From: Balanoglossus misakiensis
Lineage: Eukaryota; Hemichordata
Direction: 5' to 3'
DNA: 64,000 nucleotides
NCBI GenBank assembly: GCA_040954595.2
Contig: CM082586.2
Span: forward strand, 3,162,001-3,226,000
The translations under genes and the position numbers were made by a program. Of the stretch, positions 31,901 to 47,300 are shown piece after piece. Under the pieces are notes generated by a model. That model was not told where the DNA came from and ran no database searches. It saw nothing but the letters and a program-made list of their open reading frames with translations. The stretch's first letter is position 1; each line of letters starts with the position of its first letter.

Positions 31901-34900
31901 TGATAAAAACCATGGGTTATAGCTCAGGAAAATCGCGAAAAATCGACCATTTTCGACTTTGGGAATTTTCGAAATTTGGTGATTTTTTGATAAAAACCAT
32001 GGGTTATAGCTCAGGAAAATCGCGAAAAATCGACCATTTTTCGACTTTGGGAATTTTCGAAATTTGGTGATTTTTTGATAAAAACCATGGGTTAAAGCTC
32101 AGGAAAATCGCGAAAAATCGACCATTTTCGACTTTGGGAATTTTCGAAATTTGGTGATTTTTTGATAAAAACCATGGGTTATAGCTCAGGAAAATCGCGA
32201 AAAATCGACCATTTTTCGACTTTGGGAATTTTCGAAATTTGGTGATTTTTTGATAAAAACCATGGGTTATAGCTCAGGAAAATCGCGAAAAATCGACCAT
32301 TTTCGACTTTGGGAATTTTCGAAATTTGGTGATTTTTTGATAAAAACCATGGGTTATAGCTCAGGAAAATCGCGAAAAATCGACCATTTTCGACTTTGGG
32401 AATTTTCGAAATTTGGTGATTTTTTGATAAAAACCATGGGTTATAGCTCAGGAAAATCGCGAAAAATCGACCATTTTTCGACTTTGGGAATTTTCGAAAT
32501 TTGGTGATTTTTTGATAAAAACCATGGGTTATAGCTCAGGAAAATCGCGAAAAATCGACCATTTTCGACTTTGGGAATTTTCGAAATTTGGTGATTTTTT
32601 GATAAAAACCATGGGTTAAAGCTCAGGAAAATCGCGAAAAATCGACCATTTTCGACTTTGGGAATTTTCGAAATTTGGTGATTTTTTGATAAAAACCATG
32701 GGTTATAGCTCAGGAAAATCGCGAAAAATCGACCATTTTTCGACTTTGGGAATTTTCGAAATTTGGTGATTTTTTGATAAAAACCATGGGTTATAGCTCA
32801 GGAAAATCGCGAAAAATCGACCATTTTTCGACTTTGGGAATTTTCGAAATTTGGTGATTTTTTGATAAAAACCATGGGTTATAGCTCAGGAAAATCGCGA
32901 AAAATCGACCATTTTCGACTTTGGGAATTTTCGAAATTTGGTGATTTTTTGATAAAAACCATGGGTTATAGCTCAGGAAAATCGCGAAAAATCGACCATT
33001 TTCGACTTTGGGAATTTTCGAAATTTGGTGATTTTTTGATAAAAACCATGGGTTATAGCTCAGGAAAATCGCGAAAAATCGACCATTTTTCGACTTTGGG
33101 AATTTTCGAAATTTGGTGATTTTTTGATAAAAACCATGGGTTATAGCTCAGGAAAATCGCGAAAAATCGACCATTTTCGACTTTGGGAATTTTCGAAATT
33201 TGGTGATTTTTTGAGAAAAACCATGGGTTATAGCTCAGGAAAATCGCGAAAAATCGACCATTTTTCGACTTTGGGAATTTTCGAAATTTGGTGATTTTTT
33301 GATAAAAACCATGGGTTATAGCTCAGGAAAATCGCGAAAAATCGACCATTTTCGACTTTGGGAATTTTCGAAATTTGGTGATTTTTTGATAAAAACCATG
33401 GGTTATAGCTCAGGAAAATCGCGAAAAATCGACCATTTTCGACTTTGGGAATTTTCGAAATTTGGTGATTTTTTGATAAAAACCATGGGTTATAGCTCAG
33501 GAAAATCGCGAAAAATCGACCATTTTTCGACTTTGGGAATTTTCGAAATTTGGTGATTTTTTGATAAAAACCATGGGTTATAGCTCAGGAAAATCGCGAA
33601 AAATCGACCATTTTCGACTTTGGGAATTTTCGAAATTTGGTGATTTTTTGATAAAAACCATGGGTTAAAGCTCAGGAAAATCGCGAAAAATCGACCATTT
33701 TCGACTTTGGGAATTTTCGAAATTTGGTGATTTTTTGATAAAAACCATGGGTTATAGCTCAGGAAAATCGCGAAAAATCGACCATTTTCGACTTTGGGAA
33801 TTTTCGAAATTTGGTGATTTTTTGATAAAAACCATGGGTTATAGCTCAGGAAAATCGCGAAAAATCGACCATTTTTCGACTTTGGGAATTTTCGAAATTT
33901 GGTGATTTTTTGATAAAAACCATGGGTTATAGCTCAGGAAAATCGCGAAAAATCGACCATTTTCGACTTTGGGAATTTTCGAAATTTGGTGATTTTTTGA
34001 TAAAAACCATGGGTTATAGCTCAGGAAAATCGCGAAAAATCGACCATTTTCGACTTTGGGAATTTTCGAAATTTGGTGATTTTTTGATAAAAACCATGGG
34101 TTATAGCTCAGGAAAATCGCGAAAAATTGACCATTTTCGACTTTTGGAATTTTCGAAATTTGGTGATTTTTTGATAAAAACCATGGGTTATAGCTCAGGA
34201 AAATCGCGAAAAATCGACCATTTTTCGACTTTGGGAATTTTCGAAATTTGGTGATTTTTTGATAAAAACCATGGGTTATAGCTCAGGAAAATCGCGAAAA
34301 ATCGACCATTTTCGACTTTGGGAATTTTCGAAATTTGGTGATTTTTTGATAAAAACCATGGGTTATAGCTCAGGAAAATCGCGAAAAATCGACCATTTTT
34401 CGACTTTGGGAATTTTCGAAATTTGGTGATTTTTTCATAAAAACCATGGGTTATAGCTCAGGAAAATCGCGAAAAATCGACCATGTTCGACTTTGGGAAT
34501 TTTCGAAATTTGGTGATTTTTTCATAAAAACCATGGGTTATAGCTCAGGAAAATCGCGAAAAATCGACCATTTTCGACTTTGGGAATTTTCGAAATTTGG
34601 TGATTTTTTGATAAAAACCATGGGTTATAGCTCAGGAAAATCGCGAAAAATCGACCATTTTTCGACTTTGGGAATTTTCGAAATTTGGTGATTTTTTGAT
34701 AAAAACCATGGGTTATAGCTCAGGAAAATCGCGAAAAATCGACCATTTTCGACTTTGGGAATTTTCGAAATTTGGTGAATTTTTGATAAAAACCATGGGT
34801 TATAGCTCAGGAAAATCGCGAAAAATCGACCATTTTCGACTTTTGGAATTTTCGAAATTTGGTGATTTTTTGATAAAAACCATGGGTTATAGCTCAGGAA

Positions 34901-37900
34901 AATCGCGAAAAATCGACCATTTTCGACTTTTGGAATTTTCGAAATTTGGTGATTTTTTGATAAAAACCATGGGTTATAGCTCAGGAAAATCGCGAAAAAT
35001 CGACCATTTTCGACTTTGGGAATTTTCGAAATTTGGTGATTTTTTGATAAAAACCATGGTTATAGCTCAGGAAAATCGCGAAAAATCGACCATTTTCGAC
35101 TTTGGGAATTTTCGAAATTTGGTGATTTTTTCATAAAAACCATGGGTTATAGCTCAGGAAAATCGCGAAAAATCGACCATTTTTCGACTTTGGGAATTTT
35201 CGAAATTTGGTGATTTTTTGATAAAAACCATGGGTTATAGCTCAGGAAAATCGCGAAAAATCGACCATTTTCGACTTTGGGAATTTTCGAAATTTGGTGA
35301 TTTTTTGATAAAAACCATGGGTTATAGCTCAGGAAAATCGCGAAAATCGACCATTTTTCGACTTTGGGAATTTTCGAAATTTGGTGATTTTTTGATAAAA
35401 ACCATGGGTTATAGCTCAGGAAAATCGCGAAAAATCGACCATTTTCGACTTTGGGAATTTTCGAAATTTGGTGATTTTTTCATAAAAACCATGGGTTATA
35501 GCTCAGGAAAATCGCGAAAAATCGACCATTTTCGACTTTGGGAATTTTCGAAATTTGGTGATTTTTTCATAAAAACCATGGGTTATAGCTCAGGAAAATC
35601 GCGAAAAATCGACCATTTTCGACTTTGGGAATTTTCGAAATTTGGTGATTTTTTCATAAAAACCATGGGTTATAGCTCAGGAAAATCGCGAAAAATCGAC
35701 CATTTTTCGACTTTGGGAATTTTCGAAATTTGGTGATTTTTTGATAAAAACCATGGGTTATAGCTCAGGAAAATCGCGAAAAATCGACCATTTTCGACTT
35801 TGGGAATTTTCGAAATTTGGTGATTTTTTGATAAAAACCATGGGTTATAGCTCAGGAAAATCGCGAAAAATCGACCATTTTTCGACTTTGGGAATTTTCG
35901 AAATTTGGTGATTTTTTGATAAAAACCATGGGTTATAGCTCAGGAAAATCGCGAAAAATCGACCATTTTCGACTTTGGGAATTTTCGAAATTTGGTGATT
36001 TTTTGATAAAAACCATGGGTTATAGCTCAGGAAAATCGCGAAAAATCGACCATTTTCGACTTTGGGAATTTTCGAAATTTGGTGATTTTTTGATAAAAAC
36101 CATGGGTTATAGCTCAGGAAAATCGCGAAAAATCGACAATTTTTCGACTTTGGGAATTTTCGAAATTTGGTGATTTTTTCATAAAAACCATGGGTTATAG
36201 CTCAGGAAAATCGCGAAAAATCGACCATTTTCGACTTTGGGAATTTTCGAAATTTGGTGATTTTTTCATAAAAACCATGGGTTATAGCTCAGGAAAATCG
36301 CGAAAAATCGACCATTTTCGACTTTGGGAATTTTCGAAATTTGGTGATTTTTTCATAAAAACCATGGGTTATAGCTCAGGAAAATCGCGAAAAATCGACC
36401 ATTTTTCGACTTTGGGAATTTTCGAAATTTGGTGATTTTTTGATAAAAACCATGGGTTATAGCTCAGGAAAATCGCGAAAAATCGACCATTTTCGACTTT
36501 GGGAATTTTCGAAATTTGGTGATTTTTTGATAAAAACCATGGGTTATAGCTCAGGAAAATCGCGAAAAATCGACCATTTTTCGACTTTGGGAATTTTCGA
36601 AATTTGGTGATTTTTTGATAAAAACCATGGGTTATAGCTCAGGAAAATCGCGAAAAATCGACCATTTTCGACTTTGGGAATTTTCGAAATTTGGTGATTT
36701 TTTGATAAAAACCATGGGTTATAGCTCAGGAAAATCGCGAAAAATCGACCATTTTTCGACTTTGGGAATTTTCGAAATTTGGTGATTTTTTGATAAAAAC
36801 CATGGGTTATAGCTCAGGAAAATCGCGAAAAATCGACCATTTTCGACTTTGGGAATTTTCGAAATTTGGTGATTTTTTTCATAAAAACCATGGGTTATAG
36901 CTCAGGAAAATCGCGAAAAATCGACCATTTTCGACTTTGGGAATTTTCGAAATTTGGTGATTTTTTGATAAAAACCATGGGTTATAGCTCAGGAAAATCG
37001 CGAAAAATCGACCATTTTTCGACTTTGGGAATTTTCGAAATTTGGTGATTTTTTGATAAAAACCATGGGTTATAGCTCAGGAAAATCGCGAAAAATCGAC
37101 CATTTTTCGACTTTGGGAATTTTCGAAATTTGGTGATTTTTTGATAAAAACCATGGGTTATAGCTCAGGAAAATCGCGAAAAAATCGACCATTTTTCGAC
37201 TTTGGGAATTTTCGAAATTTGGTGATTTTTTGATAAAAACCATGGGTTATAGCTCAGGAAAATCGCGAAAAATCGACCATTTTTCGACTTTGGGAATTTT
37301 CGAAATTTGGTGATTTTTTGATAAAAACCATGGGTTATAGCTCAGGAAAATCGCGAAAAATCCACCAATTTCGACTTTGGGAATTTTCGAAATTTGGTGA
37401 TTTTTTGATAAAAACCATGGGTTATAGCTCAGGAAAATCGCGAAAATTCGACCATTTTTCGACTTTGGGAATTTTCGAAATTTGGTGATTTTTTGATAAA
37501 AACCATGGGTTATAGCTCAGGAAAATCGCGAAAATTCGACCATTTTTCGACTTTGGGAATTTTCGAAATTTGGTGATTTTTTGATAAAAACCATGGGTTA
37601 TAGCTCAGGAAAATCGCGAAAAATCGACCATTTTCGACTTTGGGAATTTTCGAAATTTGGTGATTTTTTGATAAAAACCATGGGTTATAGCTCAGGAAAA
37701 TCGCGAAAAATCGACCATTTTTCGACTTTGGGAATTTTCGAAATTTGGTGATTTTTTGATAAAAACCATGGGTTATAGCTCAGGAAAATCGCGAAAAATC
37801 GACCATTTTCGACTTTGGGAATTTTCGAAATTTGGTGATTTTTTGATAAAAACCATGGGTTATAGCTCAGGAAAATCGCGAAAAATCGACCATTTTCGAC

Positions 37901-38543
37901 TTTGGGAATTTTCGAAATTTGGTGATTTTTTGATAAAAACCATGGGTTATAGCTCAGGAAAATCGCGAAAAATCGACCATTTTTCGACTTTGGGAATTTT
38001 CGAAATTTGGTGATTTTTTGATAAAAACCATGGGTTATAGCTCAGGAAAATCGCGAAAAATCGACCATTTTTCGACTTTGGGAATTTTCGAAATTTGGTG
38101 ATTTTTTGATAAAAACCATGGGTTATAGCTCAGGAAAATCGCGAAAAATCGACCATTTTCGACTTTGGGAATTTTCGAAATTTGGTGATTTTTTGATAAA
38201 AACCATGGGTTATAGCTCAGGGAAAATCGCGAAAAATCGACCATTTTCGACTTTGGGAATTTTCGAAATTTGGTGATTTTTTGATAAAAACCATGGGTTA
38301 TAGCTCAGGAAAATCGCGAAAATCGACCATTTTTCGACTTTGGGAATTTTCGAAATTTGGTGATTTTTTGATAAAAACCATGGGTTATAGCTCAGGAAAA
38401 TCGCGAAAAATCGACCATTTTTCGACTTTGGGAATTTTCGAAATTTGGTGATTTTTTGATAAAAACCATGGGTTATAGCTCAGGAAAATCGCGAAAAATC
38501 GACCATTTTTCGACTTTGGGAATTTCCGAAATTTGGTGATTTT

Positions 38544-39330
38544 TTGATAAAAACCATGGGTTATAGCTCAGGAAAATCGCGAAAAATCGACCATTTTCGA
38601 CTTTGGGAATTTTCGAAATTTGGTGATTTTTTGATAAAAACCATGGGTTATAGCTCAGGAAAATCGCGAAAAATCGACCATTTTCGACTTTGGGAATTTT
38701 CGAAATTTGGTGATTTTTTCATAAAAACCATGGGTTATAGCTCAGGAAAATCGCGAAAAATCGACCATTTCCGACTTTTGGGAATTTTCGAAATTTGGTG
38801 ATTTTTTGATAAAAACCATGGGTTATAGCTCAGGAAAATCGCGAAAAATCGACCATTTTCGACTTTGGGAATTTTCGAAATTTGGTGATTTTTTCATAAA
38901 AACCATGGGTTATAGCTCAGGAAAATCGCGAAAAATCGACCATTTTCGACTTTGGGAATTTTCGAAATTTGGTGATTTTTTCATAAAAACCATGGGTTAT
39001 AGCTCAGGAAAATCGCGAAAAATCGACCATTTTTCGACTTTGGGAATTTTCGAAATTTGGTGATTTTTTGATAAAAACCATGGGTTATAGCTCAGGAAAA
39101 TCGCGAAAAATCGACCATTTTCGACTTTGGGAATTTTCGAAATTTGGTGATTTTTTGATAAAAACCATGGGTTATAGCTCAGGAAAATCGCGAAAAATCG
39201 ACCATTTTCGACTTTGGGAATTTTCGAAATTTGGTGATTTTTTGATAAAAACCATGGGTTATAGCTCAGGAAAATCGCGAAAAATCGACCATTTTTCGAC
39301 TTTGGGAATTTTCGAAATTTGGTGATTTTT
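38544..39330 (+). repeat. 3-unit (262 bp) higher-order repeat segment
   Basis: The order T4, T4, T5 (87+87+88 bp) recurs, so identical frames restart at 38544, 38806 and 39068. The same 3-unit register is seen elsewhere in the arm. Confidence 0.65.
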
Positions 39331-42300
39331 TGATAAAAACCATGGGTTATAGCTCAGGAAAATCGCGAAAAATCGACCATTTTTCGACTTTGGGAATTTT
39401 CGAAATTTGGTGATTTTTTGATAAAAACCATGGGTTATAGCTCAGGAAAATCGCGAAAAATCGACCATTTTTCGACTTTGGGAATTTTCGAAATTTGGTG
39501 ATTTTTTGATAAAAACCATGGGTTATAGCTCAGGAAAATCGCGAAAAATCGACCATTTTTCGACTTTGGGAATTTTCGAAATTTGGTGATTTTTGATAAA
39601 AACCATGGGTTATAGCTCAGGAAAATCGCGAAAAATCGACCATTTTTCGACTTTGGGAATTTTCGAAATTTGGTGATTTTTTGATAAAAACCATGGGTTA
39701 TAGCTCAGGAAATCGCGAAAAATCGACCATTTTTCGACTTTGGGAATTTTCGAAATTTGGTGATTTTTTGATAAAAACCATGGGTTATAGCTCAGGAAAA
39801 TCGCGAAAAATCGACCATTTCCGACTTTGGGAATTTTCGAAATTTGGTGATTTTTTCATAAAAACCATGGGTTATAGCTCAGGAAAATCGCGAAAAATCG
39901 ACCATTTTCGACTTTGGGAATTTTCGAAATTTGGTGATTTTTTCATAAAAACCATGGGTTATAGCTCAGGAAAATCGCGAAAAATCGACCATTTTCGACT
40001 TTGGGAATTTTCGAAATTTGGTGATTTTTTCATAAAAACCATGGGTTATAGCTCAGGAAAATCGCGAAAAATCGACCATTTTTCGACTTTGGGAATTTTC
40101 GAAATTTGGTGATTTTTTGATAAAAACCATGGGTTATAGCTCAGGAAAATCGCTAAAAATCGACCATTTTCGACTTTGGGAATTTTCGAAATTTGGTGAT
40201 TTTTTGATAAAAACCATGGGTTATAGCTCAGGAAAATCGCGAAAAATCGACCATTTTCGACTTTGGGAATTTTCGAAATTTGGTGATTTTTTCATAAAAA
40301 CCATGGGTTATAGCTCAGGAAAATCGCAAAAAATCGACCATTTTTCGACTTTGGGAATTTTCGAAATTTGGTGATTTTTTGATAAAAACCATGGGTTATA
40401 GCTCAGGAAAATCGCGAAAAATCGACCAATTTCGACTTTGGGAATTTTCGAAATTTGGTGATTTTTTGATAAAAACCATGGGTTATAGCTCAGGAAAATC
40501 GCGAAAAATCGACCATTTTCGACTTTGGGAATTTTCGAAATTTGGTGATTTTTTCATAAAAACCATGGGTTATAGCTCAGGAAAATCGCAAAAAATCGAC
40601 CATTTTCGACTTTGGGAATTTTCGAAATTTGGTGATTTTTTGATAAAAACCATGGGTTATAGCTCAGGAAAATCGCGAAAAATCGACCATTTTCGACTTT
40701 GGGAATTTTCGAAATTTGGTGATTTTTTGATAAAAACCATGGGTTATAGCTCAGGAAAATCGCGAAAAATCGACCATTTTCGACTTTGGGAATTTTCGAA
40801 ATTTGGTGATTTTTTGATAAAAACCATGGGTTATAGCTCAGGAAAATCGCGAAAAATCGACCATTTTCGACTTTGGGAATTTTCGAAATTTGGTGATTTT
40901 TTGATAAAAACCATGGGTTATAGCTCAGGAAAATCGCGAAAAATCGACCATTTTCGACTTTGGGAATTTTCGAAATTTGGTGATTTTTTCATAAAAACCA
41001 TGGGTTATAGCTCAGGAAAATCGCGAAAAATCGACCATTTTCGACTTTTGGGAATTTTCGAAATTTGGTGATTTTTTGATAAAAACCATGGGTTATAGCT
41101 CAGGAAAATCGCGAAAAATCGACCATTTTTCGACTTTGGGAATTTTCGAAATTTGGTGATTTTTGATAAAAACCATGGGTTATAGCTCAGGAAAATCGCG
41201 AAAAATCGACCATGTTCGACTTTGGGAATTTTCGAAATTTGGTGATTTTTTCATAAAAACCATGGGTTATAGCTCAGGAAAATCGCGAAAAATCGACCAT
41301 TTTCGACTTTGGGAATTTTCGAAATTTGGTGATTTTTTCATAAAAACCATGGGTTATAGCTCAGGAAAATCGCGAAAAATCGACCATTTTCGACTTTGGG
41401 AATTTTCGAAATTTGGTGATTTTTTCATAAAAACCATGGGTTATAGCTCAGGAAAATCGCGAAAAATCGACCATTTTTCGACTTTGGGAATTTTCGAAAT
41501 TTGGTGATTTTTTGATAAAAACCATGGGTTATAGCTCACGGAAAATCGCGAAAAATCGACCATTTTCGACTTTGGGAATTTTCGAAATTTGGTGATTTTT
41601 TGATAAAAACCATGGGTTATAGCTCAGGAAAATCGCGAAAAATCGACCATTTTCGACTTTGGGAATTTTCGAAATTTGGTGATTTTTTGATAAAAACCAT
41701 GGGTTATAGCTCAGGAAAATCGCAAAAAATCGACCATTTTCGACTTTGGGAATTTTCGAAATTTGGTGATTTTTTCATAAAAACCATGGGTTATAGCTCA
41801 GGAAAATCGCGAAAAATCGACCATTTTCGACTTTGGGAATTTTCGAAATTTGGTGATTTTTTGATAAAAACCATGGGTTATAGCTCAGGAAAATCGCGAA
41901 AAATCGACCATTTTCGACTTTGGGAATTTTCGAAATTTGGTGATTTTTTGATAAAAACCATGGGTTATAGCTCAGGAAAATCGCGAAAAATCGACCATTT
42001 TCGACTTTGGGAATTTTTCGAAATTTGGTGATTTTTTCATAAAAACCATGGGTTATAGCTCAGGAAAATCGCGAAAAATCGACCATTTTCGACTTTGGGA
42101 ATTTTCGAAATTTGGTGATTTTTTGATAAAAACCATGGGTTATAGCTCAGGAAAATCGCGAAAAATCGACCATTTTTCGACTTTGGGAATTTTCGAAATT
42201 TGGTGATTTTTTGATAAAAACCATGGGTTATAGCTCAGGAAAATCGCGAAAAATCGACCATTTTCGACTTTGGGAATTTTCGAAATTTGGTGATTTTTTG

Positions 42301-44248
42301 ATAAAAACCATGGGTTATAGCTCAGGAAAATCGCGAAAAATCGACCATTTTCGACTTTGGGAATTTTCGAAATTTGGTGATTTTTTGATAAAAACCATGG
42401 GTTATAGCTCAGGAAAATCGCGAAAAATTGACCATTTTTCGACTTTTGGAATTTTCGAAATTTGGTGATTTTTTGATAAAAACCATGGGTTATAGCTCAG
42501 GAAAATCGCGAAAAATCGACCATTTTTCGACTTTGGGAATTTTCGAAATTTGGTGATTTTTTGATAAAAACCATGGGTTATAGCTCAGGAAAATCGCGAA
42601 AAATCGACCATTTTCGACTTTGGGAATTTTCGAAATTTGGTGATTTTTTGATAAAAACCATGGGTTATAGCTCAGGAAAATCGCGAAAAATCGACCATTT
42701 TTCGACTTTGGGAATTTTCGAAATTTGGTGATTTTTTGATAAAAACCATGGGTTATAGCTCAGGAAAATCGCGAAAAATCGACAATTTTTCGACTTTGGG
42801 AATTTTCGAAATTTGGTGATTTTTTCGATAAAAACCATGGGTTATAGCTCAGGAAAATCGCGAAAAATCGACCATTTTCGACTTTGGGAATTTTCGAAAT
42901 TTGGTGATTTTTTGATAAAAACCATGGGTTATAGCTCAGGAAAATCGCGAAAAATCGACCATTTTTCGACTTTTGGGAATTTTCGAAATTTGGTGATTTT
43001 TTGATAAAAACCATGGGTTATAGCTCAGGAAAATCGCGAAAAATCGACCATTTTTCGACTTTGGGAATTTTCGAAATTTGGTGATTTTTTGATAAAAACC
43101 ATGGGTTATAGCTCAGGAAAATCGCGAAAAATCGACCATTTTCGACTTTGGGAATTTTCGAAATTTGGTGATTTTTTGATAAAAACCATGGGTTATAGCT
43201 CAGGAAAATCGCGAAAAATCGACCATTTTCGACTTTGGAATTTTCGAAATTTGGTGATTTTTTGATAAAAACCATGGGTTATAGCTCAGGAAAATCGCGA
43301 AAAATCGACCATTTTTCGACTTTGGGAATTTTCGAAATTTGGTGATTTTTTGATAAAAACCATGGGTTATAGCTCAGGAAAATCGCGAAAAATCGACCAT
43401 TTTCGACTTTGGGAATTTTCGAAATTTGGTGATTTTTTGATAAAAACCATGGGTTATAGCTCAGGAAAATCGCGAAAAATCGACCATTTTTCGACTTTGG
43501 GAATTTTCGAAATTTGGTGATTTTTTGATAAAAACCATGGGTTATAGCTCAGGAAAATCGCGAAAAATCGACCATTTTCGACTTTGGGAATTTTCGAAAT
43601 TTGGTGATTTTTTGATAAAAACCATGGGTTATAGCTCAGGAAAATCGCGAAAAATCGACCATTTTCGACTTTGGGAATTTTCGAAATTTGGTGATTTTTT
43701 GATAAAAACCATGGGTTATAGCTCAGGAAAATCGCGAAAAATCGACCATTTTTCGACTTTGGGAATTTTCGAAATTTGGTGATTTTTTGATAAAAACCAT
43801 GGGTTATAGCTCAGGAAAATCGCGAAAAATCGACAATTTTTCGACTTTGGGAATTTTCGAAATTTGGTGATTTTTGATAAAAACCATGGGTTATAGCTCA
43901 GGAAAATCGCGAAAAATCGACCATTTTCGACTTTGGGAATTTTCGAAATTTGGTGATTTTTTCATAAAAATCGAAATCGACCATTTTCGACTTTGGGAAT
44001 TTTCGAAATTTGGTGATTTTTTCATAAAAACCATGGGTTATAGCTCAGGAAAATCGCGAAAAATCGACCATTTTCGACTTTGGGAATTTTCGAAATTTGG
44101 TGATTTTTTGATAAAAACCATGGGTTATAGCTCAGGAAAATCGCGAAAAATCGACCATTTTCGACTTTGGGAATTTTCGAAATTGGTGATTTTTTGATAA
44201 AAACCATGGGTTATAGCTCAGGAAAATCGCGAAAAATCGACCATTTTT

Positions 44249-44348
44249 NNNNNNNNNNNNNNNNNNNNNNNNNNNNNNNNNNNNNNNNNNNNNNNNNNNN
44301 NNNNNNNNNNNNNNNNNNNNNNNNNNNNNNNNNNNNNNNNNNNNNNNN
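44249..44348. other. assembly gap (100 N)
   Basis: Exactly 100 unknown bases lie inside the satellite, flanked on both sides by the same repeat unit. A round 100 usually denotes a gap of unknown size, so the copy number here is a minimum. Confidence 0.98.
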
Positions 44349-47300
44349 AAAATCGCGAAAAATCGACAATTTTTCGACTTTGGGAATTTTCGAAATTTGG
44401 TGATTTTTTGATAAAAACCATGGGTTATAGCTCAGGAAAATCGCGAAAAATCGACCATTTTTCGACTTTGGGAATTTTTCGAAATTTGGTGATTTTTTGA
44501 TAAAAACCATGGGTTATAGCTCAGGAAAATCGCGAAAAATCGACCATTTTTCGACTTTGGGAATTTCCGAAATTTGGTGATTTTTTGATAAAAACCATGG
44601 GTTATAGCTCAGGAAAATCGCGAAAAATCGACCATTTTTCGACTTTGGGAATTTCCGAAATTTGGTGATTTTTTGATAAAAACCATGGGTTATAGCTCAG
44701 GAAAATCGCGAAAAATCGACCATTTTCGACTTTGGGAATTTTCGAAATTTGGTGATTTTTTCATAAAAACCATGGGTTATAGCTCAGGAAAATCGCGAAA
44801 AATCGACCATTTTCGACTTTGGGAATTTCGAAATTTGGTGATTTTTTCATAAAAACCATGGGTTATAGCTCAGGAAAATCGCGAAAAATCGACCATTTTT
44901 CGACTTTGGGAATTTTCGAAATTTGGTGATTTTTTGATAAAAACCATGGGTTATAGCTCAGGAAAATCGCGAAAAATCGACCATTTTCGACTTTGGGAAT
45001 TTTCGAAATTTGGTGATTTTTTGATAAAAACCATGGGTTATAGCTCAGGAAAATCGCGAAAAATCGACCATTTTCGACTTTGGGAATTTTCAAAATTTGG
45101 TGATTTTTTGATAAAAACCATGGGTTATAGCTCAGGAAAATCGCGAAAAATCGACCATTTTCGACTTTTGGAATTTTCGAAATTTGGTGATTTTTTGATA
45201 AAAACCATGGGTTATAGCTCAGGAAAATCGCGAAAAATCGACCATTTTTCGACTTTGGGAATTTTCGAAATTTGGTGATTTTTTGATAAAAACCATGGGT
45301 TATAGCTCAGGAAAATCGCGAAAAATCGACCATTTCGACTTTGGGAATTTTCGAAATTTGGTGAATTTTTGATAAAAACCATGGGTTATAGCTCAGGAAA
45401 ATCGCGAAAAATCGACCATTTTCGACTTTGGGAATTTTCGAAATTTGGGTGATTTTTTCATAAAAACCATGGGTTATAGCTCAGGAAAATCGCGAAAAAT
45501 CGACCATTTTCGACTTTGGGAATTTTCGAAATTTGGTGATTTTTTCATAAAAACCATGGGTTATAGCTCAGGAAAATCGCGAAAAATCGACCATTTTTCG
45601 ACTTTGGGAATTTTCGAAATTTGGTGATTTTTTGATAAAAACCATGGGTTATAGCTCAGGAAAATCGCGAAAAATCGACCATTTTCGACTTTGGGAATTT
45701 TCGAAATTTGGTGAATTTTTGATAAAAACCATGGGTTTTAGCTCAGGAAAATCGCGAAAAATCGACCATTTTCGACTTTTGGAATTTTCGAAATTTGGTG
45801 ATTTTTTGATAAAAACCATGGGTTATAGCTCAGGAAAATCGCGAAAAATCGACCATTTTCGACTTTGGGAATTTTCGAAATTTGGTGATTTTTTGATAAA
45901 AACCATGGGTTATAGCTCAGGAAAATCGCGAAAAATCGACCATTTTTCGACTTTGGGAATTTTCGAAATTTGGTGATTTTTTGATAAAAACCATGGGTTA
46001 TAGCTCAGGAAAATCGCGAAAAATCGACCATTTTTCGACTTTGGGAATTTTCGAAATTTGGTGATTTTTTGATAAAAACCATGGGTTATAGCTCAGGAAA
46101 ATCGCGAAAAATCGACCATTTTCGACTTTGGGAATTTTCGAAATTTGGTGATTTTTTGATAAAAACCATGGGTTATAGCTCAGGAAAATCGCGAAAAATC
46201 GACAATTTTTCGACTTTGGGAATTTTCGAAATTTGGTGAATTTTTGATAAAAACCATGGGTTATAGCTCAGGAAAATCGCGAAAAATCGACCATTTTCGA
46301 CTTTGGGAATTTTCGAAATTTGGTCATTTTTTCATAAAAACCATGGGTTATAGCTCAGGAAAATCGCGAAAAATCGACCATTTTCGACTTTGGGAATTTT
46401 CGAAATTTGGTGATTTTTTGATAAAAACCATGGGTTATAGCTCAGGAAAATCGCGAAAAATCGACCATTTTTCGACTTTGGGAATTTTCGAAATTTGGTT
46501 ATTTTTTGATAAAAACCATGGGTTATAGCTCAGGAAAATCGCGAAAAATCGACCATTTTTCGACTTTGGGAATTTTCGAAATTTGGTGATTTTTTGATAA
46601 AAACCATGGGTTATAGCTCAGGAAAATCGCGAAAAATCGACCATTTTTCGACTTTGGGAATTTTCGAAATTTGGTGATTTTTTGATAAAAACCATGGGTT
46701 ATAGCTCAGGAAAATCGCGAAAAATCGACCATTTTCGACTTTGGGAATTTTCGAAATTTGGTGATTTTTTGATAAAAACCATGGGTTATAGCTCAGGAAA
46801 ATCGCGAAAAATCGACCATTTTTCGACTTTGGGAATTTTCGAAATTTGGTGATTTTTTGATAAAAACCATGGGTTATAGCTCAGGAAAATCGCGAAAAAT
46901 CGACCATTTTTCGACTTTGGGAATTTTCGAAATTTGGTGATTTTTTGATAAAAACCATGGGTTATAGCTCAGGAAAATCGCGAAAAATCGACCATTTTTC
47001 GACTTTGGGAATTTTCGAAATTTGGTGATTTTTTGATAAAAACCATGGGTTATAGCTCAGGAAAATCGCGAAAAATCGACCATTTTCGACTTTGGGAATT
47101 TTCGAAATTTGGTGATTTTTTGATAAAAACCAAGGGTTATAGCTCAGGAAAATCGCGAAAAATCGACAATTTTTCGACTTTGGGAATTTTCGAAATTTGG
47201 TGATTTTTTGATAAAAACCATGGGTTATAGCTCAGGAAAATCGCGAAAAATCGACAATTTTTCGACTTTGGGAATTTTCGAAATTTGGTGATTTTTTGAT

